From NCBI GenBank assembly GCA_029939595.1, contig JAOZSQ010000001.1, positions 62,001 through 126,000 on the forward strand: 64,000 bases of DNA. Direction: 5' to 3'. Numbering within the stretch: the stretch's first letter is position 1; each line of letters starts with the position of its first letter. The notes under the pieces are model-generated. The model saw nothing but the letters and a program-made list of their open reading frames with translations. It had not been told where the DNA came from and did no database searches. Below are positions 7,172 to 15,797 of the stretch, piece by piece. Source of the stretch: EX4572-165 sp002254885 (lineage in GTDB: Archaea > Thermoplasmatota > E2 > DHVEG-1). The position numbers and the translations under genes were made by a program.

Positions 7172-7596
7172 TATTTATACATATTCAAAATTCGTTTAAT
7201 TCCAAAAAACAATAGAGCAGGAACACCAATTAAAACTATCCATTCTAATATGTTTGTAGGTTTGTTTGGAGGGGGTTTAGGGGGTATCATTCCAGGGAAA
7301 GAACCTGGACATTCAACAGTATGTTCTTTTTTACCATCTGAATAGGTAATAGAACCATCAATATTTGTTTTCCAATTTAAATCCATATTATTACTATATA
7401 GAAGTTCGTGTCTTTTAGCACAATCACCATGAATAATTCGGACCTTTTGGGTTCCGAATTTTTGTTGTTTTAATCTACCATTTGGAAGTTTGTTAGTTGT
7501 TATCCACATACCTTCTTCAAATGGATTCTCCCCGCAAACTCCAAATTCCTGTTTATAATATCTTAATCGTTTTATTTCTTTTGAATCAGGTTTCAT
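7171..7596 (-). CDS. C-tail anchored protein, 141 aa
   Basis: Soluble N-terminal part, a Pro-rich linker (P-P-K-P-P-P) around residues 105-112, then a hydrophobic segment at about 118-136 ending in a basic tail, i.e. a predicted C-terminal membrane anchor. No family recognised. Confidence 0.65.
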   Translation of the reverse strand: MKPDSKEIKRLRYYKQEFGVCGENPFEEGMWITTNKLPNGRLKQQKFGTQKVRIIHGDCAKRHELLYSNNMDLNWKTNIDGSITYSDGKKEHTVECPGSFPGMIPPKPPPNKPTNILEWIVLIGVPALLFFGIKRILNMYK

Positions 7597-7867
7597 TTAT
7601 TTTGTTTAGGATTTTACTAATTGGGTGCCACCAATCCGCTTCTATTTGCCATTCAACAGAGATACCTTTGGCATAAGTTATTCCTATTTCTTGTTCATTT
7701 TCATCGTCAATTTCATTACAGAAATCTTTATACTCGGTATCTATTTCTTGACATGCTCCAATTAAATCAGCAACAAGACCCAATTTAGCGGCATTGACTT
7801 GTTCCAGAGTTTTAATGACATTTGTGAGTTGATTATTTATTGTTTTTAAATTTTCTATTGTTTCCAT
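7586..7867 (-). CDS. acidic hypothetical protein, 93 aa
   Basis: Helical N-terminus then an acidic D-D-E-N-E-Q-E stretch. Overlaps the membrane-anchored gene downstream by 11 nt. Confidence 0.65.
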   Translation of the reverse strand: METIENLKTINNQLTNVIKTLEQVNAAKLGLVADLIGACQEIDTEYKDFCNEIDDENEQEIGITYAKGISVEWQIEADWWHPISKILNKINET

Positions 7868-7904
7868 TTATTTTTCTTGTCTTTTTGAAATATGTTGGAA
7901 GTTT

Positions 7905-8003
7905 TTAAGGCATAAGAGCTTTGATAAACATGATAAAACTGCCTATACCAGCTAAAAATCCACCAAAAAAGGATATAGATCCTAAGATAATTTTTTCAAA
8001 CAT
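7905..8003 (-). CDS. single-pass membrane microprotein, 32 aa
   Basis: ATG at 8003, TAA at 7905. Nearly the whole peptide is one hydrophobic helix with a G-G-F-L-A-G-I-G motif. It overlaps the 3' end of the preceding gene by 8 nt. It could be a small membrane regulator; not recognisable as a known holin. Confidence 0.5.
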   Translation of the reverse strand: MFEKIILGSISFFGGFLAGIGSFIMFIKALMP

Positions 8004-8310
8004 TTTCTTCTCTCGCTAAATATGCTAACATTAAAAATTTGAGTTTTTCCCATATGGAATAATCGGGTCTTGCTTGTATAATTGTAGAAAAATCCAATAA
8101 AGGAGTTGTCCACTCTGAATCTGTTATGATGAAATATTTTCCTTCAACATGATTATGAACAGGATAATTTGTAATTTTACAAACATATATTCTTTCATTC
8201 ATAGCTGTTGACATATCAATAGCAGTATTTTCTGCTAAACCCATAAAAGGATATAACACAACATCATGACCAGTTGGAAGAATTGTTTTTCTAAGACATA
8301 TCTTGTTCAT
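7996..8310 (-). CDS. hypothetical protein, 104 aa
   Basis: Mixed alpha/beta composition, no recognised motif. Part of the run of short minus-strand genes between 6.1 and 9 kb. Confidence 0.65.
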   Translation of the reverse strand: MNKICLRKTILPTGHDVVLYPFMGLAENTAIDMSTAMNERIYVCKITNYPVHNHVEGKYFIITDSEWTTPLLDFSTIIQARPDYSIWEKLKFLMLAYLAREENV

Positions 8311-8319
8311 ATATTCACC

Positions 8320-9018
8320 TTAAAAAATTTTTTTTAAGCGTTTGAGTATTTGTCCAGGTTTTGACATCGTTTTTTCTCTGTAATCCTGAATCAATTTACT
8401 ATTAACAATTTCTGCCGATTGTATGCAACCAAGTGAACAAAAATAATTTCCATTAAAATAAATGAAACACTCTTGATCCGGTTGTATCATACTTGTACAG
8501 CATTTACACATTCTTTCTTTATTTGTTTTATTATGAGTATGTGTAACCTCATAAAGAATTTTGATACCCGAACCAGATTCGGGTTTTTTGTTTATTAATG
8601 TTAGTTTAGGTTGTTTAGGTTGTTTAGGTTGTTTAGGTTGTTTAGGTTGTTTAGGTTGTTTAGGTTTGGTTGCTGTGGGGTTTGTAGTTAGAGTATCTTG
8701 CAAAACATTTAAATGAAATTTGGATGCTTTCTGTTTCCATCTTCGTGTACTTTTTACTCTCCAATAACCTTCGCCTCCACCATTCAAACTGGTTTTAAAT
8801 TTCCGATCCAATTGATTAGGTTTTGGTATCGCCTCGTATTTGAGTTCTTCTTCATCCACCAAATATTCAATATATTTGAAAAGGATTTCTCTTGGAAGAC
8901 CAATTCTCCTTCTACCAAGATAACCTGAAATTTCCCTTAACCCCATGCCTATTTGTCCGTTTTCACGAATGACATTTTTTACTGTTTGTAATTGATCTAA
9001 ATTAATTGCCTCGTTCAT
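8320..9018 (-). CDS. winged-helix/zinc-knuckle protein with P-K-Q repeats
   Basis: 232 aa. Residues 5-75 resemble a winged helix (G-L-R-E-I-S-G-Y-L-G-R). A low-complexity linker of about seven P-K-Q repeats follows near residue 120. The C-terminal part has a Cys cluster (C-K-C-C ... C-x3-C) suitable for zinc. Likely DNA-binding regulator; target unknown. A promoter lies upstream, and the roughly 110-nt leader can form two hairpins. Confidence 0.65.
   Translation of the reverse strand: MNEAINLDQLQTVKNVIRENGQIGMGLREISGYLGRRRIGLPREILFKYIEYLVDEEELKYEAIPKPNQLDRKFKTSLNGGGEGYWRVKSTRRWKQKASKFHLNVLQDTLTTNPTATKPKQPKQPKQPKQPKQPKQPKLTLINKKPESGSGIKILYEVTHTHNKTNKERMCKCCTSMIQPDQECFIYFNGNYFCSLGCIQSAEIVNSKLIQDYREKTMSKPGQILKRLKKIF
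8603..8668 (-). repeat. 9-bp tandem repeat coding P-K-Q
   Basis: About seven tandem copies of a 9-bp unit (GTTTAGGTT on the plus strand) inside the preceding gene, a likely site of length variation by replication slippage without changing the frame. Confidence 0.8.
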
Positions 9019-9127
9019 GTTTCTCCCAAGCGCATAATTAACTCAAGCAGGGGTGTACCAAGCTATGTGAACCCCTTCAGTTTTCCCACTTGGGAAAATT
9101 AAACAATTTTACATTGCTTAAAATTTA

Positions 9128-9157
9128 ATAATAACAGAATTTTTTGATTAGTGTCAA
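9128..9157 (-). promoter_or_regulatory. sigma70-like promoter
   Basis: TTGACA (9152-9157), 18-nt spacer, TATTAT (9128-9133), reading toward the winged-helix gene. Two hairpins (TTTTCCC/GGGAAAA and a GGGGT/ACCCC stem) lie between promoter and start, possible leader regulation. Confidence 0.65.
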
Positions 9158-9363
9158 GAAAAACTTTTTCTCATGCCAAGTGATCTGTCGCCTTCCAGTA
9201 TTTCATCTAAATAATGATTTTGTTTTCTTATGTTTCCAGCCCAATTACAAAGGTGATAAAATTCTTCTTCTGTAAAGGTTTCTTCGCCATTTTTGATTTT
9301 AAGGGATTTTATTGCGGTAGTGAGTTTTTTAAAGTCGTCTTTTGATAAGTATTGTGCATTCAT
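9154..9363 (-). CDS. hypothetical protein, 69 aa
   Basis: Small charged protein, no recognised motif. A near-match CATAAATA lies about 35 nt upstream. Confidence 0.6.
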   Translation of the reverse strand: MNAQYLSKDDFKKLTTAIKSLKIKNGEETFTEEEFYHLCNWAGNIRKQNHYLDEILEGDRSLGMRKSFS

Positions 9364-9430
9364 TATGCCTCCATAAATTAAGTTAGTTAAAACCTTATTT
9401 ATGGCTAAACGAGATGCTCAATTTATTGGT

Positions 9431-9976
9431 TTACCATCCATCATATCCTTTCCAGATTTTCTTTTCTTCTTCATTCATTGTTTCTTTATACTTATCCCAA
9501 TAAAGCATAAGTGTTCTTAATTTGTCATCTTTATTCAGTCCTTTTGAAAATTCAACAAGTTTATTTTCTACTTTAAGAGGTGCCCATATATGACTTTGCC
9601 AGTTTTCCCAAACACCTTTTACCCAAACCATTTCTTCTTTTTCTGGATTAGGAGAAATATGAACTACATCATAATAACAAAACCTTAATAATGTATCTGG
9701 AAATCTTTCTTTTAGTTCGTTTGGTATAGTATTAGGTTCAATACAACCCCAAGGATGACATGCAGGTAACACCTTTTTAAATTTACGATCACCCCAAAAA
9801 TTACATTGCCAACGACCCCACATATGTAACACATCAAAAGTGTGTCCAATATAGTCTTTATACCATCTGGCATCAATTAGATCTTGTCTTCCGTCTTCTT
9901 CAGCATGAGAATACATACCACAAGAACGAAATCTTACTTTATAACCGAGCAAACCGCCACATTTACAATATTCCAT
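9431..9976 (-). CDS. Trp/Cys-rich hypothetical protein, 181 aa
   Basis: Begins M-E-Y-C-K-C-G-G and contains many aromatic residues (W-G-R-W-Q-C-N-F-W-G). Not recognised. Overlaps the upstream gene by 14 nt. Confidence 0.65.
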   Translation of the reverse strand: MEYCKCGGLLGYKVRFRSCGMYSHAEEDGRQDLIDARWYKDYIGHTFDVLHMWGRWQCNFWGDRKFKKVLPACHPWGCIEPNTIPNELKERFPDTLLRFCYYDVVHISPNPEKEEMVWVKGVWENWQSHIWAPLKVENKLVEFSKGLNKDDKLRTLMLYWDKYKETMNEEEKKIWKGYDGW

Positions 9977-10295
9977 TGGAACCTTTTATAAATTTAAAAG
10001 TTATTCCTTGATCTTGGTAGGGTGCGATTGTAGTTAGAATATTTAATCCGCAACATTTTGTAGAAGTTAAGAACATGCAGATTGTGGTGGGATTAATTAT
10101 AACGGATTCATCATAAAGGGGATGTTTTTTAAATTGATTGTTTAATTTTGCTACTATTGATTGTATATTCATAATACCCCAAAAAATATCCAAAGAAGCC
10201 GGACCGAGCTTACTATCTTCACTTGAGACCAATCCTGGAATCAAAGAGCTTATCACCCCGATAACAAATTTCCATAGCGTAAGCCGAAACCCCAC
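9963..10295 (-). CDS. hypothetical protein with hydrophobic N-terminus, 110 aa
   Basis: Uses a GTG start at 10295. Residues 5-25 are hydrophobic (signal or membrane anchor). A shorter version could start at the internal M-N-I-Q near residue 42. No family recognised. Confidence 0.45.
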   Translation of the reverse strand: MGFRLTLWKFVIGVISSLIPGLVSSEDSKLGPASLDIFWGIMNIQSIVAKLNNQFKKHPLYDESVIINPTTICMFLTSTKCCGLNILTTIAPYQDQGITFKFIKGSNGIL

Positions 10296-10376
10296 TAATC
10301 TAATTGCTATTCTCTTCCATTAACGGAAAGACTCCTGGATAGATTTTGTAAGCACCTCTTTGGATATCATTATTAT

Positions 10377-11219
10377 TTATGCTACTAAATCTAATATTAT
10401 TTCTTTTTCTTCTTTTGGTTCTTCTTTTGGTTCTTCTTTTGGTTCTTCTTTTGGTTCTTCTTTTGGTTCTGGTAGAATCATTTCAGGTTCCCATACGTCA
10501 AATATCTTATGAAATAGTTTACGCAAAACAGGAATTGTTTTAAGTTTCCTATCACACCATTCCCATGCTTTTATTAAACGCAACGGTCCAATTCCATGCG
10601 TTTTTCCTATTCTATCTTCTGGAATAAAAACAGAAAACAATTCGTCACCTCCATTAAGAATACTTCTATCAAACACAACCCAAAACTGATGAGAGGCTTG
10701 TAAATTTATCCACATTTGGCAGTTATTAACTATATTAGTTAGCCAACCACTAAATTTGCCTTTTTTCCCATATTTCTTTTCCCAATCAAAAATAGAAGCC
10801 TGTATTTTGTCAGCTTCCATTAATATGACTGTATATTCTCTTCCTTGTTTTGCTTTAGTTTTCCAATGTTTTTGGGCAATGAACATGTAGTGAGTAAAAT
10901 TTTTACCATCATTGTCAAAAAAATGAACTTTCTTTTCTATTGTGGGTATTGATGTTGTCCTAAATGAAGAGAATTTAATTCTATTTTTGGTCATTAATAC
11001 ACCAGTTTTAGCTGATATACTTAAACCTAAAGTTGGAATATCCAAATCGCTTCCTTGTTGATGCGATCCTGGATTCCATATTACTTCATTACCAGCTTCT
11101 CTAAATGATTCACATATAACTTGTTCCCATATAACGCTATCTATTTTTGTTGTTAAAATTCCTTGGAATTTTCCAATTTTATAATGTAGATTTTTTTGAA
11201 CTTCTTTTTCTATAAGCAT
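10377..11219 (-). CDS. PD-(D/E)XK nuclease-like protein with E-E-P-K tail
   Basis: 280 aa. G-S-D-L-D-I-P-T-L-G-L-S-I-S-A-K near residues 56-72 fits the D-x(n)-(D/E)-x-K core of restriction-type nucleases: an Asp, then a beta strand ending in S-x-K. The C-terminus is an extended repeat of E-E-P-K. It could be a DNA endonuclease acting on host DNA; the specificity is unknown and the catalytic assignment rests on motif reading only. Confidence 0.55.
   Translation of the reverse strand: MLIEKEVQKNLHYKIGKFQGILTTKIDSVIWEQVICESFREAGNEVIWNPGSHQQGSDLDIPTLGLSISAKTGVLMTKNRIKFSSFRTTSIPTIEKKVHFFDNDGKNFTHYMFIAQKHWKTKAKQGREYTVILMEADKIQASIFDWEKKYGKKGKFSGWLTNIVNNCQMWINLQASHQFWVVFDRSILNGGDELFSVFIPEDRIGKTHGIGPLRLIKAWEWCDRKLKTIPVLRKLFHKIFDVWEPEMILPEPKEEPKEEPKEEPKEEPKEEKEIILDLVA
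10410..10468 (-). repeat. 12-bp tandem repeat coding E-E-P-K
   Basis: About five near-perfect 12-bp copies at the 3' end of the nuclease-like gene; an in-frame, slippage-prone tract. Confidence 0.75.
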
Positions 11220-11232
11220 AATCTCCTGTTTA

Positions 11233-11274
11233 GTTTTATGGTTTAAGGTTTATACTTATACCATACCATAAAAC
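11233..11274 (-). promoter_or_regulatory. leader hairpin upstream of nuclease-like gene
   Basis: 10-bp inverted repeat GTTTTATGGT/ACCATAAAAC, 14-55 nt upstream of the start at 11219. Confidence 0.4.
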
Positions 11275-11302
11275 TAACAGAAGAGTCAATATGTCTCAAA
11301 GT

Positions 11303-11318
11303 AACATTAATGTTACGA
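11303..11318. promoter_or_regulatory. 16-bp perfect palindrome
   Basis: GTAACATTAATGTTAC is a perfect palindrome in the non-coding gap between the RNA ligase and nuclease-like genes; candidate operator for the downstream gene. Confidence 0.4.
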
Positions 11319-11355
11319 ATACTTTGCAGTAATTAATGCTACTTTTACTTGTGCA

Positions 11356-12390
11356 TTAGGCTGCTGTTTCAGAATGCCGATCAATTATATTCAAAAAATC
11401 CTTACGAATCACGTTTCCAGAAAACCGATTCAAATTGCTTCGGATTTTCTTTTGTTCGCCACCTTCAAGCCCATCAAATTCCTCTTCATGATCTTTGTTG
11501 AATTCTTCCAACACATCCTTATTAAGCTTGCCTAGAAGCATTCCAAAATGCTTATTGGTAATCGGACCTTCTTCTTTGGAAAGAACATTATTCAACCGGT
11601 TCTCAGTTATCAAACTTTCCATAATTTCCCAAATTCGGGTGCCGTTTTCAGACAGTTTGATTTCTTCCTTTGGCTCCTTTTTTCCTTTAGACTTCTCAGT
11701 AAACTTCTCATTTTTGGATTTAAGAATTACCCTAGAACCATTACCAAGAAACGCCGGTTCCACCGGTTCAATAACAATACCTTCACAGATATTCTCACTT
11801 TCAATTTCTGGCAAACCAAGTAATTTTGGAATTGTGGATTTAAATGCATTTCCATATTTCAAACATTCCTGGAATGTGCCTGTGAACAGGGGAATGGCAT
11901 ACAACATATCGCCTATTACTGCGGCATCAGCAAATATTTCTTTGTTAACAGCATAGTTGTTAACTCGGATATCAAATGTATAAAACAAGTTATCAGGAGT
12001 GTAAAATACACCCTTTTGAATGATACCAGATCCCATTTTTTTAACATCAGGATGTGGATAGGTGCCACCAAACATCTCACCATATACAGTGAGTGTTTCC
12101 AATTCTTCTGGATAATCCCAATTTTCTTTAAACCAATCCCAAATCTTTTTAATTTTGGGTTGATTTTGTTTGTATACATATTGGAAATTATAGAATTTGG
12201 CATTGTCACCAAGAAAACCTGTTCGTTTGGCTGCTTTAAACTCAGTACCATCATACCAAATGCCAAAATTGGTTCCGTGGACCTTTTCAGTAACAATCCA
12301 TTCACCACCGGATTTGCCTTGTTGAATGATTTCGTTAATGAATTTTTCACGATAGGAGTTTTCTATTTCGTTATATTTTTTAAATTCCAT
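11356..12390 (-). CDS. rnl2: T4 Rnl2-type RNA ligase
   Basis: 344 aa, close to the T4 Rnl2 length. Nucleotidyltransferase motif I is T-E-K-V-H-G-T-N-F with K36 as the AMP-accepting lysine. Motif III-like region (Y-G-E-M-F-G-G), motif IV E-G-I-V-I-E-P and motif V I-L-K-S-K are present in order, with a helical C-terminal domain after about residue 240. It seals 3'-OH/5'-phosphate nicks in RNA duplexes using ATP. It is one of three RNA-ligase-type proteins here; the permuted and interrupted tRNAs are plausible substrates (inference). Confidence 0.9.
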   Translation of the reverse strand: MEFKKYNEIENSYREKFINEIIQQGKSGGEWIVTEKVHGTNFGIWYDGTEFKAAKRTGFLGDNAKFYNFQYVYKQNQPKIKKIWDWFKENWDYPEELETLTVYGEMFGGTYPHPDVKKMGSGIIQKGVFYTPDNLFYTFDIRVNNYAVNKEIFADAAVIGDMLYAIPLFTGTFQECLKYGNAFKSTIPKLLGLPEIESENICEGIVIEPVEPAFLGNGSRVILKSKNEKFTEKSKGKKEPKEEIKLSENGTRIWEIMESLITENRLNNVLSKEEGPITNKHFGMLLGKLNKDVLEEFNKDHEEEFDGLEGGEQKKIRSNLNRFSGNVIRKDFLNIIDRHSETAA

Positions 12391-12399
12391 TTTTCCTCC

Positions 12400-12555
12400 T
12401 TAATTTAGTTCCATTTTATAAACAATTTTTCCATTTTTTAGAATTCTGATATCTTTACTAGTAATAATGACTTCAATTTTTTTGGTTGATATCATAATCC
12501 CTTTTGATTTGATATCAAGCCAAACTTTTACTTTTCCAATCTTTAATGTTTTCAT
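12400..12555 (-). CDS. small basic protein, 51 aa
   Basis: Start ATG at 12555 chosen because AAGGAG lies 8 nt upstream and the ATG overlaps the previous stop region. Lys/Ile-rich beta-strand pattern; no family. Confidence 0.55.
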   Translation of the reverse strand: MKTLKIGKVKVWLDIKSKGIMISTKKIEVIITSKDIRILKNGKIVYKMELN

Positions 12556-12770
12556 TAGCTCACTCCTTTTTTGTTTAGAGTTATACAAATATCAAATGCA
12601 CGAGTAAAGTTTTTATGATTTTTGTTTCGTATTGCAAGATTTCGTACCAACCACCTAATAGATGTTCGGCGGAATTCTGGTACATCCATTGTTGCTGTTA
12701 GGGATTTTAATTCTGATACCATTAGTTCTGTCACTGTTTTACTCCCAATATTTTTATTTTTTTTATCCAT
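12555..12770 (-). CDS. hypothetical protein, 71 aa
   Basis: Basic helical protein with R-T-S-I-R-W-L-V-R-N-L-A. It shares one base with the next gene. Confidence 0.6.
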   Translation of the reverse strand: MDKKNKNIGSKTVTELMVSELKSLTATMDVPEFRRTSIRWLVRNLAIRNKNHKNFTRAFDICITLNKKGVS

Positions 12771-12776
12771 TTGGTT

Positions 12777-13307
12777 TTATAATATTTTCTTTAATTGTTT
12801 TTTAAACTTGCTTAACAGCTTTAATGGGTTTTCTAATATAGTATTCAAAAACTTGTTGCATAAACTTTCCTCGCCTTCCCAAGCTTCTTTCTCCCAAGGT
12901 CTTTCCATATATTCCTGTTTGTCAAATTTTCCATACCATCTACCTTTCCACATTACATTATTGTGAGCCTTGCCAATCAACATTTTTTCCATCATTTTAC
13001 CCGTTGCAAACTGTGACAAATGAATCATTTCATGAGCCAAAGTTTGCAATTTATCCTTCAAATCTAAGCTTCGTTTGATGTAAATAGTAAACTTTTTATG
13101 TGGATGATATCTTCCATGTGGCAAATCATTCAATACAATTTCACCATCATCTCCTCTTCCATAAAGCCTTTTGTTTTTTATTATTACCTCTATTTCTAAA
13201 TCTTTGATTTGTTTTTTTGTTAATAATTTGTCAAGGTAGAAAGTAGCAGCGGAGCGCAAAACTTCTTTGTTTCTGACACCGCCATGCTGTCGGAATGTTA
13301 AATGCAT
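12777..13307 (-). CDS. SprT-like zinc metallopeptidase
   Basis: 176 aa. H-E-x-x-H zinc motif at residues 92-96 (L-A-H-E-M-I-H-L-S-Q), then a W-x-x-P-W-E-K-E-A-W-E segment that could supply the third ligand. Matches the SprT-like/DUF45 architecture; related proteins cleave DNA-protein crosslinks or act on cell-wall-linked targets. Role in the phage unknown. Confidence 0.7.
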   Translation of the reverse strand: MHLTFRQHGGVRNKEVLRSAATFYLDKLLTKKQIKDLEIEVIIKNKRLYGRGDDGEIVLNDLPHGRYHPHKKFTIYIKRSLDLKDKLQTLAHEMIHLSQFATGKMMEKMLIGKAHNNVMWKGRWYGKFDKQEYMERPWEKEAWEGEESLCNKFLNTILENPLKLLSKFKKQLKKIL

Positions 13308-13365
13308 ATTGATTAAATCTTCTCAGTGTTGTCATCATCATAACTACCTCCTGATTTCAGGCTGT

Positions 13366-13641
13366 CTACTTAACAGACAAATGGTGGCTTAATCTATTTC
13401 TATCTTCGTTGAAAAGTGTCATACAACAACCCGAACCAAATGCCGGACTAAAATTTGCTGCTGACTCTTCTGGTAATTTTTGTATATAGTCATATTTATC
13501 GCATTTATATTCAATACAAACACGATGATCTTTTTTTATTTCCAAAAACATACATTGAGAATTTTTTTCATCCCATTCACCAAATGGGCAAGGTGATTTT
13601 TTACAACAAAATCCACAACTAAGACACGGTTTTATTTTCAT
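13366..13641 (-). CDS. YkgJ-like Cys cluster protein
   Basis: 91 aa from the ATG at 13641 (a longer start at 13659 is possible). C-L-S-C-G-F-C-C-K near the N-terminus and further Cys residues (C-P-F, C-M-F, C-I-E-Y-K-C) fit the YkgJ/DUF-type zinc- or iron-binding fold. Overlaps the preceding gene. Confidence 0.6.
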   Translation of the reverse strand: MKIKPCLSCGFCCKKSPCPFGEWDEKNSQCMFLEIKKDHRVCIEYKCDKYDYIQKLPEESAANFSPAFGSGCCMTLFNEDRNRLSHHLSVK

Positions 13642-14023
13642 TCTGTTCCATAATGACATCCATTATTAATGGATGAATTACTTCTAAACAATAATCATAA
13701 AAAGTTAGATCATGCTCAAGAGCTTCTATAACTGGTATGGGCATATCTGGATTCTTATTATTAATTATTGTTACCCCTCCCAAAGTATGAGTTTGATAAA
13801 TTTGACGTTCTGGATCTTCATCATTTTTTGCGTATGACACCATTTCTATTTTATCTTCAGGATAGTCTTCAAATGCCCCATCCTCATCGGATATATTAAT
13901 GGGATCATGCATACCCACCAAACAATTATCTTTGTGTTTGAATCGGGCTAACCAAAGCAAGTCTCCTCCTTTAAATAAAAACCCGAATCCAAATCTTGTC
14001 CATTTTACATTGTCTACATTCAT
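13619..14023 (-). CDS. hypothetical protein, 134 aa
   Basis: Acidic, beta-rich; no family recognised. ATGA-type overlap with the upstream SLOG gene. Confidence 0.65.
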   Translation of the reverse strand: MNVDNVKWTRFGFGFLFKGGDLLWLARFKHKDNCLVGMHDPINISDEDGAFEDYPEDKIEMVSYAKNDEDPERQIYQTHTLGGVTIINNKNPDMPIPVIEALEHDLTFYDYCLEVIHPLIMDVIMEQNENKTVS

Positions 14024-14382
14024 ATGTCTAAACTCATCTCATTTATTTCTCGTACAAAAACTTTTAATCCCAATCTTTTGGCTGTTGCTATCATATTTTT
14101 GGTGCCCTTGCTATTATTAAGCATAAGAGCTATTAAAGCATTAGCTTGTTCAGCCATTTCTCGGTTCCTTACTGCACCAGCAAATTTACCATGTTCATCC
14201 CATTTGGCAGGTAATTGCCTTATTGGAATGTTATTTTCTTTTGCAAATTGTTCTCCTAATTGATCAACTCCTCTAGCACAACCAGATACCACTTCTGTAA
14301 TATCAAAATTGGAATCTTTAATGGTTTTACACACCAATGAATAATCATTAATGCCTCGGCTTCCCGCAATTATCGTTTTCAT
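14020..14382 (-). CDS. SLOG/YspA-like nucleotide-sensing protein
   Basis: 120 aa. N-terminal I-I-A-G-S-R-G and S-G-C-A-R-G-V-D-Q-L-G-E match the DUF2493/YspA subfamily of the SLOG fold (DprA relatives) that binds nucleotide-derived ligands such as ADP-ribose. Often found in phage and defence contexts. In view of the macro, NADAR and NMNAT-like genes in the window, an ADP-ribose link is possible but unproven. Confidence 0.8.
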   Translation of the reverse strand: MKTIIAGSRGINDYSLVCKTIKDSNFDITEVVSGCARGVDQLGEQFAKENNIPIRQLPAKWDEHGKFAGAVRNREMAEQANALIALMLNNSKGTKNMIATAKRLGLKVFVREINEMSLDI

Positions 14383-14388
14383 TATTTT

Positions 14389-14625
14389 TTATCCTGCATT
14401 AAATGATGCACAAATTACCCCTTCTTTTGTTCCCTTTTTTGCTGAACCCAAATATTCCACTTCAACATCATTAGGAGAATTCGCCCACGAACCAGAGTGA
14501 TCCCAACCTGATGTTATATTTGGATGTATTTCTTTTGCTTTATCTTCTGTGGTAGCAGCAACAACAGCAGAATCATAGGTATCATAACCTCGTACTTCAC
14601 ATTGCATAATTAACCATAATTTCAT
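14389..14625 (-). CDS. hypothetical protein, 78 aa
   Basis: Short alpha/beta protein (E-V-R-G-Y-D-T-Y-D-S-A-V-V-A-A near the start, typical of phage proteins of unknown function). Overlaps the HD hydrolase gene by 4 nt. Confidence 0.65.
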   Translation of the reverse strand: MKLWLIMQCEVRGYDTYDSAVVAATTEDKAKEIHPNITSGWDHSGSWANSPNDVEVEYLGSAKKGTKEGVICASFNAG

Positions 14626-15290
14626 GATATCTCTTCTATTGGAGGAAGTTTCTCAATTAGTTTGTTTATTAAATGAATTTGCCGTTCAAGGGAATTTGAA
14701 ATGTTTATGAAAACGAAATAATATTGAGAAAAATTTATTCTGGCAGTCTTCAACATGGGATAAAAATGTGTTTCTACTTCATTCACATATTTCATTACAC
14801 CTTCTTTTTTCATTCCTTCCAAAGCGGTTGTGATATTATGTAACCGATCAATCCCTTTTAAAATAACAGCTATCGGATCACAACTCATCTTCTTATAATA
14901 TGCGGCCAGTTTTGTTTTGTTGTAACCCTTCCAAGTTTTGGTCATATATTCAACTAACTCATATACACGACCATTGAAATTATCCTTCACCATCTCTAAA
15001 GGATATTGTTCAGGATAATCTTCTGGTAAATCATGTAAAAAGGTTGCAGCAATTACTTCATCCAAAAATTTACTAGTAATTCGTTTTCTTTCGCCAAGAA
15101 CTTGTAACACGTATCCAACCATTTCAAACTGGTGAGATATTTCTGGTTTACCATCTCGCCTTTTTCCTGTATGATATATCAAAGCAGTGTTCATCGCTTT
15201 CACTGAAAGCCTCATTTTTTTGGAAACGAAGTAACCCCTAAAAAATAGGGTCTGCTTATCCACTCGTTCCTGATTCGTAGCCCATCTCAT
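14622..15290 (-). CDS. RelA/SpoT-type HD hydrolase
   Basis: 222 aa. Residues 40-53 read H-T-G-K-R-R-D-G-K-P-E-I-S-H, residues 86-91 H-D-L-P-E-D and residues 145-151 K-G-I-D-R-L-H, i.e. the H...HD...D metal set and layout of (p)ppGpp hydrolases (SpoT HD, MESH1). No synthetase or TGS domain follows. It could degrade host alarmones and block the stringent response during infection. Other substrates are possible in this superfamily. It has its own promoter. Confidence 0.75.
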   Translation of the reverse strand: MRWATNQERVDKQTLFFRGYFVSKKMRLSVKAMNTALIYHTGKRRDGKPEISHQFEMVGYVLQVLGERKRITSKFLDEVIAATFLHDLPEDYPEQYPLEMVKDNFNGRVYELVEYMTKTWKGYNKTKLAAYYKKMSCDPIAVILKGIDRLHNITTALEGMKKEGVMKYVNEVETHFYPMLKTARINFSQYYFVFINISNSLERQIHLINKLIEKLPPIEEIS

Positions 15291-15342
15291 TTATTTTATT
15301 TCTAATTTGATTTGCTTCCTTTTTGATTTTGTTTAAAATTTC

Positions 15343-15371
15343 ATATTACCCCGTTTAACCATTACTGTCAA
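15343..15371 (-). promoter_or_regulatory. sigma70-like promoter
   Basis: TTGACA (15366-15371), 17-nt spacer, TAATAT (15343-15348), reading to the HD hydrolase gene. Confidence 0.65.
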
Positions 15372-15377
15372 GGTATT

Positions 15378-15731
15378 TTAATTTTCAATAACCTCAATTG
15401 GTACGTAAGGATTTAAAAAATGGAGATAGCCACAGTCTTCCATAATAATTGTTTCGCCAACTTTAGTTCCTTCAAATAATCCATTTTGGGTTGAAAAGCG
15501 AAGCCTGACACCTTTTTGTACATTTTGGAAAAAAAATTGTTTTTTATTTTTCATAAATTTTTCCAACAAAATCAATTGTTGCAATTCATGAGGAAGGTTG
15601 TGAAAGGGTATTTTGGTGGGTTTAGGAGGGTCTGGTTCCGATGGTTCTGTTTTATCAAGTTCATTTAATTTATTTTTAACCTCTTCTAGTGTATCTAAAA
15701 GTTTGTTTTTTATCTTTTCTAAGAAGTTCAT
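15378..15731 (-). CDS. hypothetical protein, 117 aa
   Basis: Helical N-terminal 30 residues, Pro-rich linker (P-D-P-P-K-P-T-K), then a beta-rich domain. No family recognised. Confidence 0.6.
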   Translation of the reverse strand: MNFLEKIKNKLLDTLEEVKNKLNELDKTEPSEPDPPKPTKIPFHNLPHELQQLILLEKFMKNKKQFFFQNVQKGVRLRFSTQNGLFEGTKVGETIIMEDCGYLHFLNPYVPIEVIEN

Positions 15732-15755
15732 TTGACCTTAAAAATGTTTGTTTGA

Positions 15756-15763
15756 TATAAATA
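15756..15763 (+). promoter_or_regulatory. T4-type late promoter octamer on plus strand
   Basis: TATAAATA on the plus strand, 35 nt upstream of the only plus-strand gene of the window. Confidence 0.5.
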
Positions 15764-15797
15764 AAAAAAGAAACTAATAATTTTTTTGAGAGGTATT

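Noticed and set aside
10138..10323. Plus-strand frame opposite the 110-aa gene
   Set aside because: Antisense shadow; composition and lack of a plausible SD do not support it. The same holds for nearly all other plus-strand frames.
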